Shown here: positions 1-6,792 of the stretch, in pieces
How the letters are laid out: the number at the start of each line of letters is the position of its first letter
Numbering within the stretch: position 1 is the first letter of the stretch
Source: Methanobacteriota archaeon
GTDB lineage: Archaea > Thermoplasmatota > Poseidoniia > Poseidoniales > Poseidoniaceae
Assembly (NCBI GenBank): GCA_002701145.1
Contig: PAEE01000084.1
Span: 4,379 to 11,410, forward strand
Direction: 5' to 3'
Length of the DNA: 7,032 nucleotides
Notes under the pieces: model-generated
Seen by the model: the letters and a program-made list of their open reading frames with translations, nothing else
What the model was told of the DNA's origin: nothing
Databases searched by the model: none
Position numbers and translations under genes: made by a program

Positions 1-2342
1 CTTAATCGCATATTGTGGTCACCCGTACTATTGAATGAATGGAAGATGGTTAACGAATCTACCAGCCCTGCATTTAGTGATGAGCGAATTCCATCATACA
101 ATGTCGTTCCTTCTGTCAAATCCTCCAATGTTACACGATACTGCGCAGCATTTTCAGTTCCCTGATTCAGCCAAGAGATTCTAAGTGTAATCAAGTCATT
201 GACCAAAGGAGAAGTCGAAGAAGGGAATATTGCACCATCAAATGCAACTAAATCGGCTTTAGCATCTAAGGACGCATCTCCGGTTAACACGAGAGAATAA
301 GATTGGTCTAGACCACCAGCGTGAGAGATTTGAACTTGCCACTTGCCTGAAGGCATTGATGAGCTTGGAGCAATCTTAATTCTTTCAACGTTGTTTACGG
401 AATCATGAACACCATTTGCTACTGAATAACCGTTTGACATTACATTCCCCTTGAAGATGGTACCATCTGGGGCGGTCAATAATAAATCTAAATCATTGAC
501 CAAACGGGATTCGCTTTGTGCTGAATTAGCACTTCCGGCTACATCGGTCCAAACCAGAGTCATATCGATTCCTGAGGAAGGGTCAATATCGAATTGGTAT
601 AGTGTTGAGAACCCTGCTGAAAGCGTTCTTGAATTCTCGTGGAATGTTTCTAAATCATTACCGTCATAAGAAGGAATTACAGTGTTGGAGACTGAGATTT
701 GGCCCCAGCCCTCTTCTGCGTTAGGAATGTTTGCAACTCCCAAATCTATGGCACCGTTGATGGTTGCAGCTTTCAGTAAAGATGCAGTAGGTGATGAAAC
801 TCCTTCATGCTCTCGCAGGAATTCTCGGATAAGTGAAACTGAGCCTCCAGCAACAGCAGTTGCTTGGCTTGAGCCTGAAAGTGACATATAGAGTTCATCT
901 CCATTGGAATGAGAACCAGTACCGCAACTCCATCCACTAGGAATTGCTGCTTCTTCTGCTCTTCCAGAACATATCGCCACACCTGGTGCCACCAAATCAG
1001 GCTTCACCCTACCGTCCAAAGAAGGACCCAGTGAAGAAAAATTAGCAACGCTGCCAGAAGGGCTAGTGGTTGATGCGCCGATTGAAAGAACATTTTTAGC
1101 AGTCGATGGAGCCATTACTTTAGATGAATTTTGATTAGGGTCGTCACCTGCGGAAAATATTGGCAAGAACTCTGGGTTGTCGTGTACGAATACATCTAAC
1201 GAACGTGCATCCGCTGTGTAAGCGCCATAATTTCCATTCAATCCCCAAGCATTTACAGCGACCCTAGAGCCTTCTTGCTCAGCATGATTCAACATATCAT
1301 AGATGGAGCCAATCCTACCAAAAACTCCGGTCGGATCATGCTCTAATGCATATGCTACAACTGTCGCTTCAGGAGCGATTCCAGTTGATGATGAATCTCC
1401 ACTACCGTCGCCAGCAATTGTCAAAGCAACATGCGTTCCGTGTCCGCTATTGGAATCTGCAGGGCTAGGGTCCAAACCGAATTGAGTATAGACCCCTGCG
1501 ATTCGTCCGACAATATCGGGATGGTCTTGGTCGATACCAGTATCTGTGAACGTGATTTTCTCACCTGAACCAACAAGTCCGAGAGTCGTATTAGATAATT
1601 CAGGTATTCCGACAATTGCTCTTGCAACTGCATTTGTCAGTTTCAATTCATGTGCAGGTTCCGACCATATTATCCTACCATCTCTTGCAAGAGATTCAAG
1701 ATTTATATTACCCTTAATCTCACACAAATGAAGACCGCACCATGCTTCATCAGCACCCATTAGGACCAAGTCATGTGCTAGATTTTCCAATGCCTCGGGC
1801 TTCAAATCAACTGCTGGGATTGAAGAGATATACTCTGTAGAAGAAGTAACTTCAGGAGAAACCCTCCACCCTGGCATCATTGAACCAGCCCAGCGGACTG
1901 AGTCATCTTGTTGGATTTGGGTTAAGTCGCTGGGATGAGAAAGACGAACAATCCAAGTCGGACCTCCTAAATTGTCAAGAACAAATATTCCGTATTCATC
2001 TACGAGGTCATACAACGAATCTCCAGTGTGATGGTTTAGCTGAATCACAGCCATGCCAGTTTGGCGGAAGTCCTGAGAATCATCCAAACGAGATTTGGGG
2101 AAATCTTCAGTTGCTGGGTCGAAAGAACCAATCGAAAGATGTAGATTGTAATCTAAAGATTTCAAAGGCGATTGGATTGTATCGGCAACCTCCATTGAAT
2201 GCCAATTTGAAGATGCTCTATCCAAAATATCACCCTCGGATGATTGAGAAGAATCAATGGCACTGGCCATTGGTGCTAAAAGCATCACTACAAGAACGAA
2301 AAATGCCTTACGCGCTGCCACCATATACTTGCGACTGTGCAT
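1..2342 (-). CDS. Secreted S8 (subtilisin/KP-43-like) serine protease, 3' end cut by window
   Basis: This is an open frame of 780 codons with no stop, running off the left edge. It encodes an exported subtilase that hydrolyses proteins outside the cell. Residues 1-28 form a signal peptide: basic start, hydrophobic FFVLVVMLLA, probable cleavage after ASA. About 29-236 is a propeptide with the family-typical RIIWSEP and LTNAVARAIVGI segments before the mature enzyme. Catalytic residues are Asp267 (DTGID), His301 (SGHGTH) and Ser492 (GSSQAT, for the usual GTSMAT). The usual AAGN oxyanion motif reads SAGD (Asp400). Residues 580-688 match the KP-43 C-terminal beta-sandwich (LVWTD, LVNDLDLLLTAPDGT, NNVERI). 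Residues 695-780 look like a CARDB-type adhesive domain. The start at 2342 follows an in-frame TAG directly; an in-frame ATG at 2324 is also possible, since neither has a Shine-Dalgarno sequence, which suggests a leaderless or very short leader. It lies 39 bp downstream of the GAPDH gene. Family assignment is firm; the substrate is unknown. Confidence 0.93.
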   Translation of the reverse strand, partial: MHSRKYMVAARKAFFVLVVMLLAPMASAIDSSQSSEGDILDRASSNWHSMEVADTIQSPLKSLDYNLHLSIGSFDPATEDFPKSRLDDSQDFRQTGMAVIQLNHHTGDSLYDLVDEYGIFVLDNLGGPTWIVRLSHPSDLTQIQQDDSVRWAGSMMPGWRVSPEVTSSTEYISSIPAVDLKPEALENLAHDLVLMGADEAWCGLHLCEIKGNINLESLARDGRIIWSEPAHELKLTNAVARAIVGIPELSNTTLGLVGSGEKITFTDTGIDQDHPDIVGRIAGVYTQFGLDPSPADSNSGHGTHVALTIAGDGSGDSSSTGIAPEATVVAYALEHDPTGVFGRIGSIYDMLNHAEQEGSRVAVNAWGLNGNYGAYTADARSLDVFVHDNPEFLPIFSAGDDPNQNSSKVMAPSTAKNVLSIGASTTSPSGSVANFSSLGPSLDGRVKPDLVAPGVAICSGRAEEAAIPSGWSCGTGSHSNGDELYMSLSGSSQATAVAGGSVSLIREFLREHEGVSSPTASLLKAATINGAIDLGVANIPNAEEGWGQISVSNTVIPSYDGNDLETFHENSRTLSAGFSTLYQFDIDPSSGIDMTLVWTDVAGSANSAQSESRLVNDLDLLLTAPDGTIFKGNVMSNGYSVANGVHDSVNNVERIKIAPSSSMPSGKWQVQISHAGGLDQSYSLVLTGDASLDAKADLVAFDGAIFPSSTSPLVNDLITLRISWLNQGTENAAQYRVTLEDLTEGTTLYDGIRSSLNAGLVDSLTIFHSFNSTGDHNMRL

Positions 2343-2366
2343 CTATACTTGAATACAAGCCTAAGA

Positions 2367-2384
2367 TGAGCCCTATAGGGCTCA
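2367..2384 (-). terminator. Perfect 18-bp palindrome starting at the GAPDH stop codon
   Basis: TGAGCCCTATAGGGCTCA is fully self-complementary. Read on the minus strand, its first three bases are the TGA stop of the GAPDH gene. In RNA it could fold into a hairpin at the end of the GAPDH message, acting as a terminator or 3'-end stabiliser; no U-run follows. As DNA it could instead be an operator for the protease, since its centre (CCTATAGG) is TATA-like and lies about 33 bp upstream of the 2342 start. The palindrome is seen directly; the role is inferred. Confidence 0.4.
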
Positions 2385-3416
2385 CTCGAATAGTGCTGCA
2401 ATTGCTGCGTCTGTTTTGGCTACAGACGCCTGCCAATCCTCTTCTGTACCCATCAATGCACGAATGGCATCAACATTCTCAGGAATGACGTCTGACTCTT
2501 GATGAATTGCTTGGAAATAATAAAGATTATTTCCAACTAATTTGACACCATCTTCCCATACGAAAATCTCATGCAAATCACCCCAAGTCCTACCCATATC
2601 ACGAGCGAATTCCATGACTTCAGCTGTGGTGGTAATCCCTGTTTCACCGCCGTGCATGATAACTACACGTGGACTGTTTGACCACATTTCAAGCACGCTT
2701 TCAGTAGTAAGTCCATGCCCTTCAGGAAGTGTCGCAACAATTGAGTGCACGTGCATGATAGTTGTAGGAACTGCAACAGCCAAAGAATTGATTTTAATTT
2801 CAGGTTTTACAGTCATTACATCGGGTCCGTGATGACTAGGAACTTTTAGTACAGGTTTGATCGCATTAATTGGACCTTTTTTAGAATCACCAGGGTCTGC
2901 TGCTCGGCGAATCATGGTACACTCTACTGAAAGTTCGCCACAGTGATCGTATAGTGGGACCAAAGTTCGAGAAAGTCCGGTTGTGTTACACGAAACTACT
3001 CTTGTTCCTTCTGCATTCAGATTGGAAATGTGGTTTGCACATGATGTGTAGGATAATCCAGTCATAGCATGCTTTTCCCCACCTTGGAAAATCCATTTTA
3101 CTCCGGCTTCCTGATACTTTGCCTTGTTGTCTGCTCCCATTTTTCCAGGTGAACAATCTACTACTACATCTGCGACTTTTAGCAAATCCGAAAGACCGCC
3201 GTGGCAGACATAGCCAGAATCTGCGAAAGCCGCAATCCTGTCAGCATCATCAAAAGTACAATACAATGGATATCCTTTGCGGACGGCCAAATCACATCCA
3301 AATGCAGGACGTGTCTTGGTTACACCAATAATTTCCATGTCAGTTTGGCATGCTACAGCATCTGCAACTCGCTTACCGATTGTTCCGTACCCATTGATTG
3401 CAACCTTGATGGTCAT
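2382..3416 (-). CDS. gap: Type II (archaeal) glyceraldehyde-3-phosphate dehydrogenase, phosphorylating
   Basis: This 344-aa protein, the usual length for archaeal GAPDH, interconverts glyceraldehyde 3-phosphate and 1,3-bisphosphoglycerate with NAD(P) in glycolysis/gluconeogenesis in the cytoplasm (EC 1.2.1.59). The N-terminal Rossmann fold begins at once (VAINGYGTIGKRVADAV, residues 5-21). GVTKTRP (31-37) follows the second strand; a lysine here is associated with NADP use in archaeal enzymes. FQGGEKH (110-116) and the catalytic segment SCNTTGLSR put the nucleophile at Cys143. RRAADPGD, PSHHGPDV and MHVHS are also characteristic of the archaeal family. The frame stays open 58 codons upstream, but that part has no family similarity and would overlap the divergent gene. 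ATG at 3416, with AGGGAG four bases upstream (3421-3426), is therefore the start. The protease follows in the same orientation, so co-transcription is possible unless the intervening palindrome terminates the transcript. Confidence 0.97.
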   Translation of the reverse strand: MTIKVAINGYGTIGKRVADAVACQTDMEIIGVTKTRPAFGCDLAVRKGYPLYCTFDDADRIAAFADSGYVCHGGLSDLLKVADVVVDCSPGKMGADNKAKYQEAGVKWIFQGGEKHAMTGLSYTSCANHISNLNAEGTRVVSCNTTGLSRTLVPLYDHCGELSVECTMIRRAADPGDSKKGPINAIKPVLKVPSHHGPDVMTVKPEIKINSLAVAVPTTIMHVHSIVATLPEGHGLTTESVLEMWSNSPRVVIMHGGETGITTTAEVMEFARDMGRTWGDLHEIFVWEDGVKLVGNNLYYFQAIHQESDVIPENVDAIRALMGTEEDWQASVAKTDAAIAALFE

Positions 3417-3512
3417 GAGGCTCCCTGTATGCGTTGCTTTCGCGCCCCTCACATGAACCTTGCTTCGCGTTTGTTTGGTCACTAAGAGGCAAACGGTTGA
3501 TGAGAGAGAACA
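3417..3512. promoter_or_regulatory. Divergent promoter region between gap and the GXGXG gene
   Basis: This short gap lies between two genes transcribed away from each other, so it must carry promoters for both unless transcription begins farther away. I see no clear archaeal TATA box on either strand. The recognisable elements are AGGGAG (on the minus strand) next to the gap start, and a direct repeat at 3434-3469. On the minus strand one repeat copy includes CGAAA, which resembles a BRE, about 24-28 bp from the gap ATG, but no TATA-like sequence follows it. Confidence 0.45.
3434..3469. repeat. Direct repeat TTGCTT(T)CGCG in the divergent promoter
   Basis: TTGCTTTCGCG (3434-3444) and TTGCTTCGCG (3460-3469) are identical apart from one extra T, and their starts are 26 bp apart, about two and a half helical turns. 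Position between divergent genes suggests a paired binding site for a regulator of one or both genes. The repeat is seen directly; function is inferred. Confidence 0.4.
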
Positions 3513-3527
3513 CACCCCGGAGGGGTG
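3513..3527 (+). promoter_or_regulatory. RBS-covering hairpin before the GXGXG gene
   Basis: CACCCC-GGA-GGGGTG forms a perfect 6-bp GC-rich stem with a 3-base loop, ending one base before the ATG at 3528. The only good Shine-Dalgarno sequence for this gene, GGAGG at 3519-3523 (four bases before the ATG), lies in the loop and 3' arm. The ribosome site would therefore be partly hidden if the transcript folds this way. Confidence 0.45.
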
Positions 3528-5039
3528 ATGGCAGACATTGACGACGTAGTTGCGAGTTCGATGAGTATCAATTCTAGGCTCCCTGCACAACTGGAAAAAG
3601 CTCTTGAGCGAAACATCGTACTGCGGATTGGTTGGACCACTAGTGGCGACCCTGTTCCCAAAGATGGTGAGCTTGGTCTTTGTCCAAATTTGCCTGAAGG
3701 TTCCAAGGTTCGAAGTCTAGGTTACTTAGGTCCATTTACTGCCGCCTTTGGCCAAGGAGGAACATATACTCACCAAGGTGACGTTGGTTCTTACTTAGGT
3801 GCGGGAAATAATGGTAACAAAATAACCTGTGAACGCTCGGCTGGTGCTTGTGCAGGCTATGGTCAAAAAAGTGGAAGAATCACTATTCTCGACGGGGTTG
3901 GCGATGATGCTGGCTCAAAAATGAGTGGTGGTTTACTGATTATTCGAGGAGATGCGGGAATTAGAATCGGCGGCGGCATGACTGGTGGAGACATCATCGT
4001 TCATGGTGATGTTGGAGGAGACCCGGGTGCAAACATGGTTGGAGGAAGGATAATTGTCAATGGAAGATGTCCTACCCCCCCGCCAGGTGTCACACTTAGA
4101 CCCCTTGAAAAAACAGAATTATCTCAAATCAATAAATTGCTAGGAGATGAAGATTTACAGATTCCTGCTGATGCTGTTTGCCTAGAATCTGATGGTGATG
4201 TGGTTGAAGGTATTATGGCACAATGCCGTGAAGATCTTTCAGGAATCGCCTTACTACCCGCTACTACAAGCCACAACCCTGCACATTCAACATGTGACAC
4301 GGTGGCTCTAATCGGTAAGGAAGATTCTCTAGCACTTCCAATACCACTACTACCCTACATTCCAAACGGTGTTCAGGATGATTTGTTCCACCCATGCTTA
4401 GTTAATGAGAATCCAAGGGATTGTGACATCGTGATTATTGATTCTGATAATATTGCAGATGCTGTTAGCCTAGTTACGGCTGCATCAGGGTTTGCAATTG
4501 ACATGGACTCATTACCTCGATTGGATGGTGCGGCTATCGATGGGCTATTGGTTGCACTAAGGTGTATTGCAGGACCGGTATCTAAGATCTTGATGATTAG
4601 AGGAGTTGGACAATCTGCTTCCCTACATGCAGATTCACAACATCATGGTGCAGATGCTGCAGTGAGTGTTCTAAGCGATGGTAGCGGACTATGTGCTGCA
4701 GCCTCATTACCACTGGTAGGAAGGTCTGCATCTACAACCTTGGAAGATGATTGTATTGCATCACTGTGGCTACCATGGGCTGCTACGAGTGAAGACTTGG
4801 CAATTTTGTGTGCATCGAATATCGGTTTCACAATTTGTCCAGCACCTGATGAGAATTTAGCAGGATGGATCGCTCAAGTTACCGCAGGATTATCCGCACA
4901 CCTAAACCGTTTAGGATTGGCATCGATAGACTCCCTTACCAGAGCAAACCTCAGAGCTTGTGACCAAGATACTGCGGCTGTTAGCGGACTACGTCTTGCT
5001 GGATATGACAGGCCATTACCACACTGGTTTGCAAGGTGA
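3528..5039 (+). CDS. GXGXG beta-helix protein fused to a degenerate glutamate-synthase-like (FMN-type) domain
   Basis: 503 aa, cytoplasmic, without signal peptide or membrane segment. Residues about 80-180 are a GXGXG beta-helix as in the C-terminal domain of glutamate synthase large subunit and in formylmethanofuran dehydrogenase subunit C. Repeating turns such as GDVGSYLGAG, MSGGLLIIRGDAG and MTGGDIIVHGDVG show this. Residues 300-503 resemble the second half of the glutamate synthase FMN barrel. GADAAVSVLSDGSG matches the GADVITISGHDGGTG region, and LSAHLNRLGLASIDSLTRANLRACD matches the family's C-terminal helices. The [3Fe-4S] cysteine cluster expected before that tail is missing; only ICPAP remains. 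The protein is thus related to glutamate synthase, but catalysis by the barrel is doubtful; it may be a structural or regulatory subunit. The order is reversed relative to bacterial GltB. ATG 3528 fits the GGAGG spacing better than the in-frame GTG at 3525. pheT follows 4 bp downstream, so the two are likely one transcript. The first domain is sure; the second is moderately sure. Confidence 0.82.
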   Translation: MADIDDVVASSMSINSRLPAQLEKALERNIVLRIGWTTSGDPVPKDGELGLCPNLPEGSKVRSLGYLGPFTAAFGQGGTYTHQGDVGSYLGAGNNGNKITCERSAGACAGYGQKSGRITILDGVGDDAGSKMSGGLLIIRGDAGIRIGGGMTGGDIIVHGDVGGDPGANMVGGRIIVNGRCPTPPPGVTLRPLEKTELSQINKLLGDEDLQIPADAVCLESDGDVVEGIMAQCREDLSGIALLPATTSHNPAHSTCDTVALIGKEDSLALPIPLLPYIPNGVQDDLFHPCLVNENPRDCDIVIIDSDNIADAVSLVTAASGFAIDMDSLPRLDGAAIDGLLVALRCIAGPVSKILMIRGVGQSASLHADSQHHGADAAVSVLSDGSGLCAAASLPLVGRSASTTLEDDCIASLWLPWAATSEDLAILCASNIGFTICPAPDENLAGWIAQVTAGLSAHLNRLGLASIDSLTRANLRACDQDTAAVSGLRLAGYDRPLPHWFAR

Positions 5040-5043
5040 TTAA
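5033..5043 (+). promoter_or_regulatory. pheT ribosome-binding site overlapping the upstream stop codon
   Basis: AAGGTGAT matches the complement of the conserved 16S rRNA 3' end and contains the TGA stop (5037-5039) of the upstream gene; the pheT ATG follows after TAA. Ribosomes finishing the first gene would be placed at the pheT start, which suggests translational coupling. Confidence 0.6.
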
Positions 5044-6711
5044 ATGCCCACAATCAGCGTCAAACAGAACCTCTTGCGCCGACTCGTAGAGTCACGTGGT
5101 AGAGTTCATGACGTCGAAGATTTAGCATTCAGATTACCGTTGATGGGAACAGATATCGACACATGCGATGAAGATGTACTCGATATCGAAATATTTCCAG
5201 ACCGCCCAGATTTACTTTCACCCGAAACCTTGTTTCACGGAATGATGCCATTCCTACACGACTCACCTCCAAGTCCACGCTTGGCGGTAAAGCCAGGTAC
5301 AATATCAATGCGTGTCGCCCCAGAACTTTCTGATATCCGCCCAGTAATTCTTGGAGCGGTAGTAAGAGGATTAGAACTCGATGAAGACATCATTAAGAGA
5401 TTGATGGACCATCAAGAAAAATTACATTTCGCATTAGGCCGAGGAAGGAAGAGGGCATCTATTGGAGTTCATGACCTGTCAACCTTAGAACCCCCATTTA
5501 GAGTTGAAGCCGTTGAGAGAAGCCATTCATTCATACCACTAGCAATGGATGAGGAAATGACAATTGATGAAATCCTAGACAAACATCCCAAGGGTGTAGA
5601 TTACGCTCACCTTTTAGATGGAATGGATAAAGTTCCAATTATTTTTGACGCTAATGACTCAGTGCTATCTTTCCCACCAATTATCAACGGGGACCACACT
5701 ACAGTTACTGAGAAAACTCGTGACATTTTCATTGACGTTACTGGGCTGGATTTACGTGCTTGTGAAGCCGCTTTGATGCTGATTTGCCTGCAATTATCAG
5801 TCTTAGGAGGACTGGTAGAATCGGTTAGAGTCACTACCTGTGAAGGAAAGGACTGGAGCATCAATGGAACTCCTATTGAGCACAAAGTTGAGCGTGAATT
5901 GGTTGAAGGTATACTTGGTAATTCATTTAGTGATGATGAAATCGAAGAAGCAATCCGAAGAATGGGTGGACAATACAAGGGAGACTTGTCAGGGGTGCTT
6001 TCAATTCTAATGCCAAGATGGCGTTTCGACATATTACACCCAATTGATCTGGTTGAAGAAGTTGCCATTGGCCACGGCTATGATGACCTTGCATATGATG
6101 TTCCTAAAGCCCCACTAACCGCAATCCCTAGACAAGACGGGCATCTGAGAAGACGTATACGTGAAGCACTTCAAGGACTAGGATTGATTCAAATTCAATC
6201 ATTGACACTTTCAAATGATTCCGACCAGTTCACTTCTATGCGATGGAAGAAAGATGGAGCGATTACTCGTATGACTAATCCAATAACTACCGAGCATACA
6301 ATTCTGCGACAAAATATCCTTCCAGGATTGCTGCGATTACTGGCGGCAAATAGGCATCATGACCTACCACAGGGAGTTTATGAGTTGGGAACTGTGGTAA
6401 TCGACCACACAAATCGTGACCGCTTCGCTTTCTTGGTAGCTGAAAACTCCGGTGGTTTTGCTTCACTAAGGGGAAGAATCCAAGCGCTGATGCGAGACTT
6501 AGGATGCCAAGATTGGACCTTAGAAGTACTCGAAGGTGGACCATGGCTAGAAGGACGCTCAGCATCAATAATTGTGAATGGCATTACAGTTGGCGAATGT
6601 GGAGAACTTGACCCACACGTATCAGAATCATTCGATTTGAATGTACCAATGAGTGGTGCACAAATCGATGTACAATTACTTGCCAGTGTTATGCAAGACC
6701 CAGTTCATTGA
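5044..6711 (+). CDS. pheT: Phenylalanine--tRNA ligase beta subunit, archaeal type
   Basis: This 555-aa beta chain of the alpha2-beta2 PheRS charges tRNA-Phe with phenylalanine in the cytoplasm (EC 6.1.1.20). Length and architecture are the archaeal/eukaryotic form, starting with the short B1 part and lacking the bacterial tRNA-binding and anticodon-binding modules. IEIFPDRPDLLSPE (49-61) is the conserved N-terminal motif. Residues about 100-260 form the B3/B4 editing region, including LSFPPIINGDHT and TRDIFIDVTG. Residues about 270-345 form B5, with MPRWRFDILHPIDLVEEVAIGHGYD (323-347). About 360-555 is the inactive catalytic-like core (TNPITTEHTILRQNILPGLL), which packs on the alpha chain. 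All landmarks are present and intact. Its partner pheS is not in this window, so the usual pheS-pheT pairing is broken here. It is coupled to the GXGXG gene upstream and faces a convergent cupredoxin gene. Confidence 0.97.
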   Translation: MPTISVKQNLLRRLVESRGRVHDVEDLAFRLPLMGTDIDTCDEDVLDIEIFPDRPDLLSPETLFHGMMPFLHDSPPSPRLAVKPGTISMRVAPELSDIRPVILGAVVRGLELDEDIIKRLMDHQEKLHFALGRGRKRASIGVHDLSTLEPPFRVEAVERSHSFIPLAMDEEMTIDEILDKHPKGVDYAHLLDGMDKVPIIFDANDSVLSFPPIINGDHTTVTEKTRDIFIDVTGLDLRACEAALMLICLQLSVLGGLVESVRVTTCEGKDWSINGTPIEHKVERELVEGILGNSFSDDEIEEAIRRMGGQYKGDLSGVLSILMPRWRFDILHPIDLVEEVAIGHGYDDLAYDVPKAPLTAIPRQDGHLRRRIREALQGLGLIQIQSLTLSNDSDQFTSMRWKKDGAITRMTNPITTEHTILRQNILPGLLRLLAANRHHDLPQGVYELGTVVIDHTNRDRFAFLVAENSGGFASLRGRIQALMRDLGCQDWTLEVLEGGPWLEGRSASIIVNGITVGECGELDPHVSESFDLNVPMSGAQIDVQLLASVMQDPVH

Positions 6712-6724
6712 GACTACAGTCTCA
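6709..6724 (+). terminator. Short palindrome starting at the pheT stop codon
   Basis: TGAGACT-AC-AGTCTCA has complementary 7-base arms; in RNA the innermost pairs would open to give a 4-base loop or larger. Its first three bases are the pheT stop. The outer TGAG/CTCA matches the palindrome at the GAPDH stop. It may be part of the transcript end together with the larger hairpin downstream. Confidence 0.4.
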
Positions 6725-6739
6725 GCGAAACCGAAGGCA

Positions 6740-6768
6740 GCTGCAACCGCCACTAAGGCAGTTGCAGC
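6740..6768. terminator. Hairpin in the convergent gap, possible bidirectional terminator
   Basis: Arms GCTGCAACcGCC and GGCaGTTGCAGC pair over 11 of 12 positions (one C/A mismatch on the plus strand) around the loop ACTAA. It begins 28 bases after the pheT stop, with a TTTT run (6775-6778) a few bases past it, and it lies 24 bases beyond the stop of the convergent cupredoxin gene. Such a position suits ending or stabilising both transcripts. Archaeal termination usually depends on U-runs rather than hairpins, so the role is an inference. Confidence 0.5.
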
Positions 6769-6792
6769 GCCAACTTTTCCCGTTAGTTACGA

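Noticed and set aside
2347..2360. Small inverted repeat (CTTG-TATT-CAAG core) upstream of the protease
   Set aside because: Only about 5 pairs in AT-rich sequence; easily expected by chance.
1880..2488. 202-codon plus-strand open frame across the protease start and GAPDH end
   Set aside because: It lies antisense to two well-recognised genes, has no recognisable motif, and spans their intergenic gap; it is a shadow frame.
3417..3590. 58-codon upstream extension of the GAPDH frame
   Set aside because: The Rossmann motif starts at the ATG at 3416; the extension has no family similarity and would overlap the divergent gene and its RBS.
4075..4081. Run of seven C as a possible frameshift or phase-variation site in the GXGXG gene
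   Set aside because: The frame is intact across it (CPTPPPG linker) and both sides fit the expected protein; one short run alone is not evidence.
5607..6068. 153-codon minus-strand open frame inside pheT
   Set aside because: Antisense to the intact B3/B4 and B5 regions of pheT, with serine-rich shadow composition and no motif.
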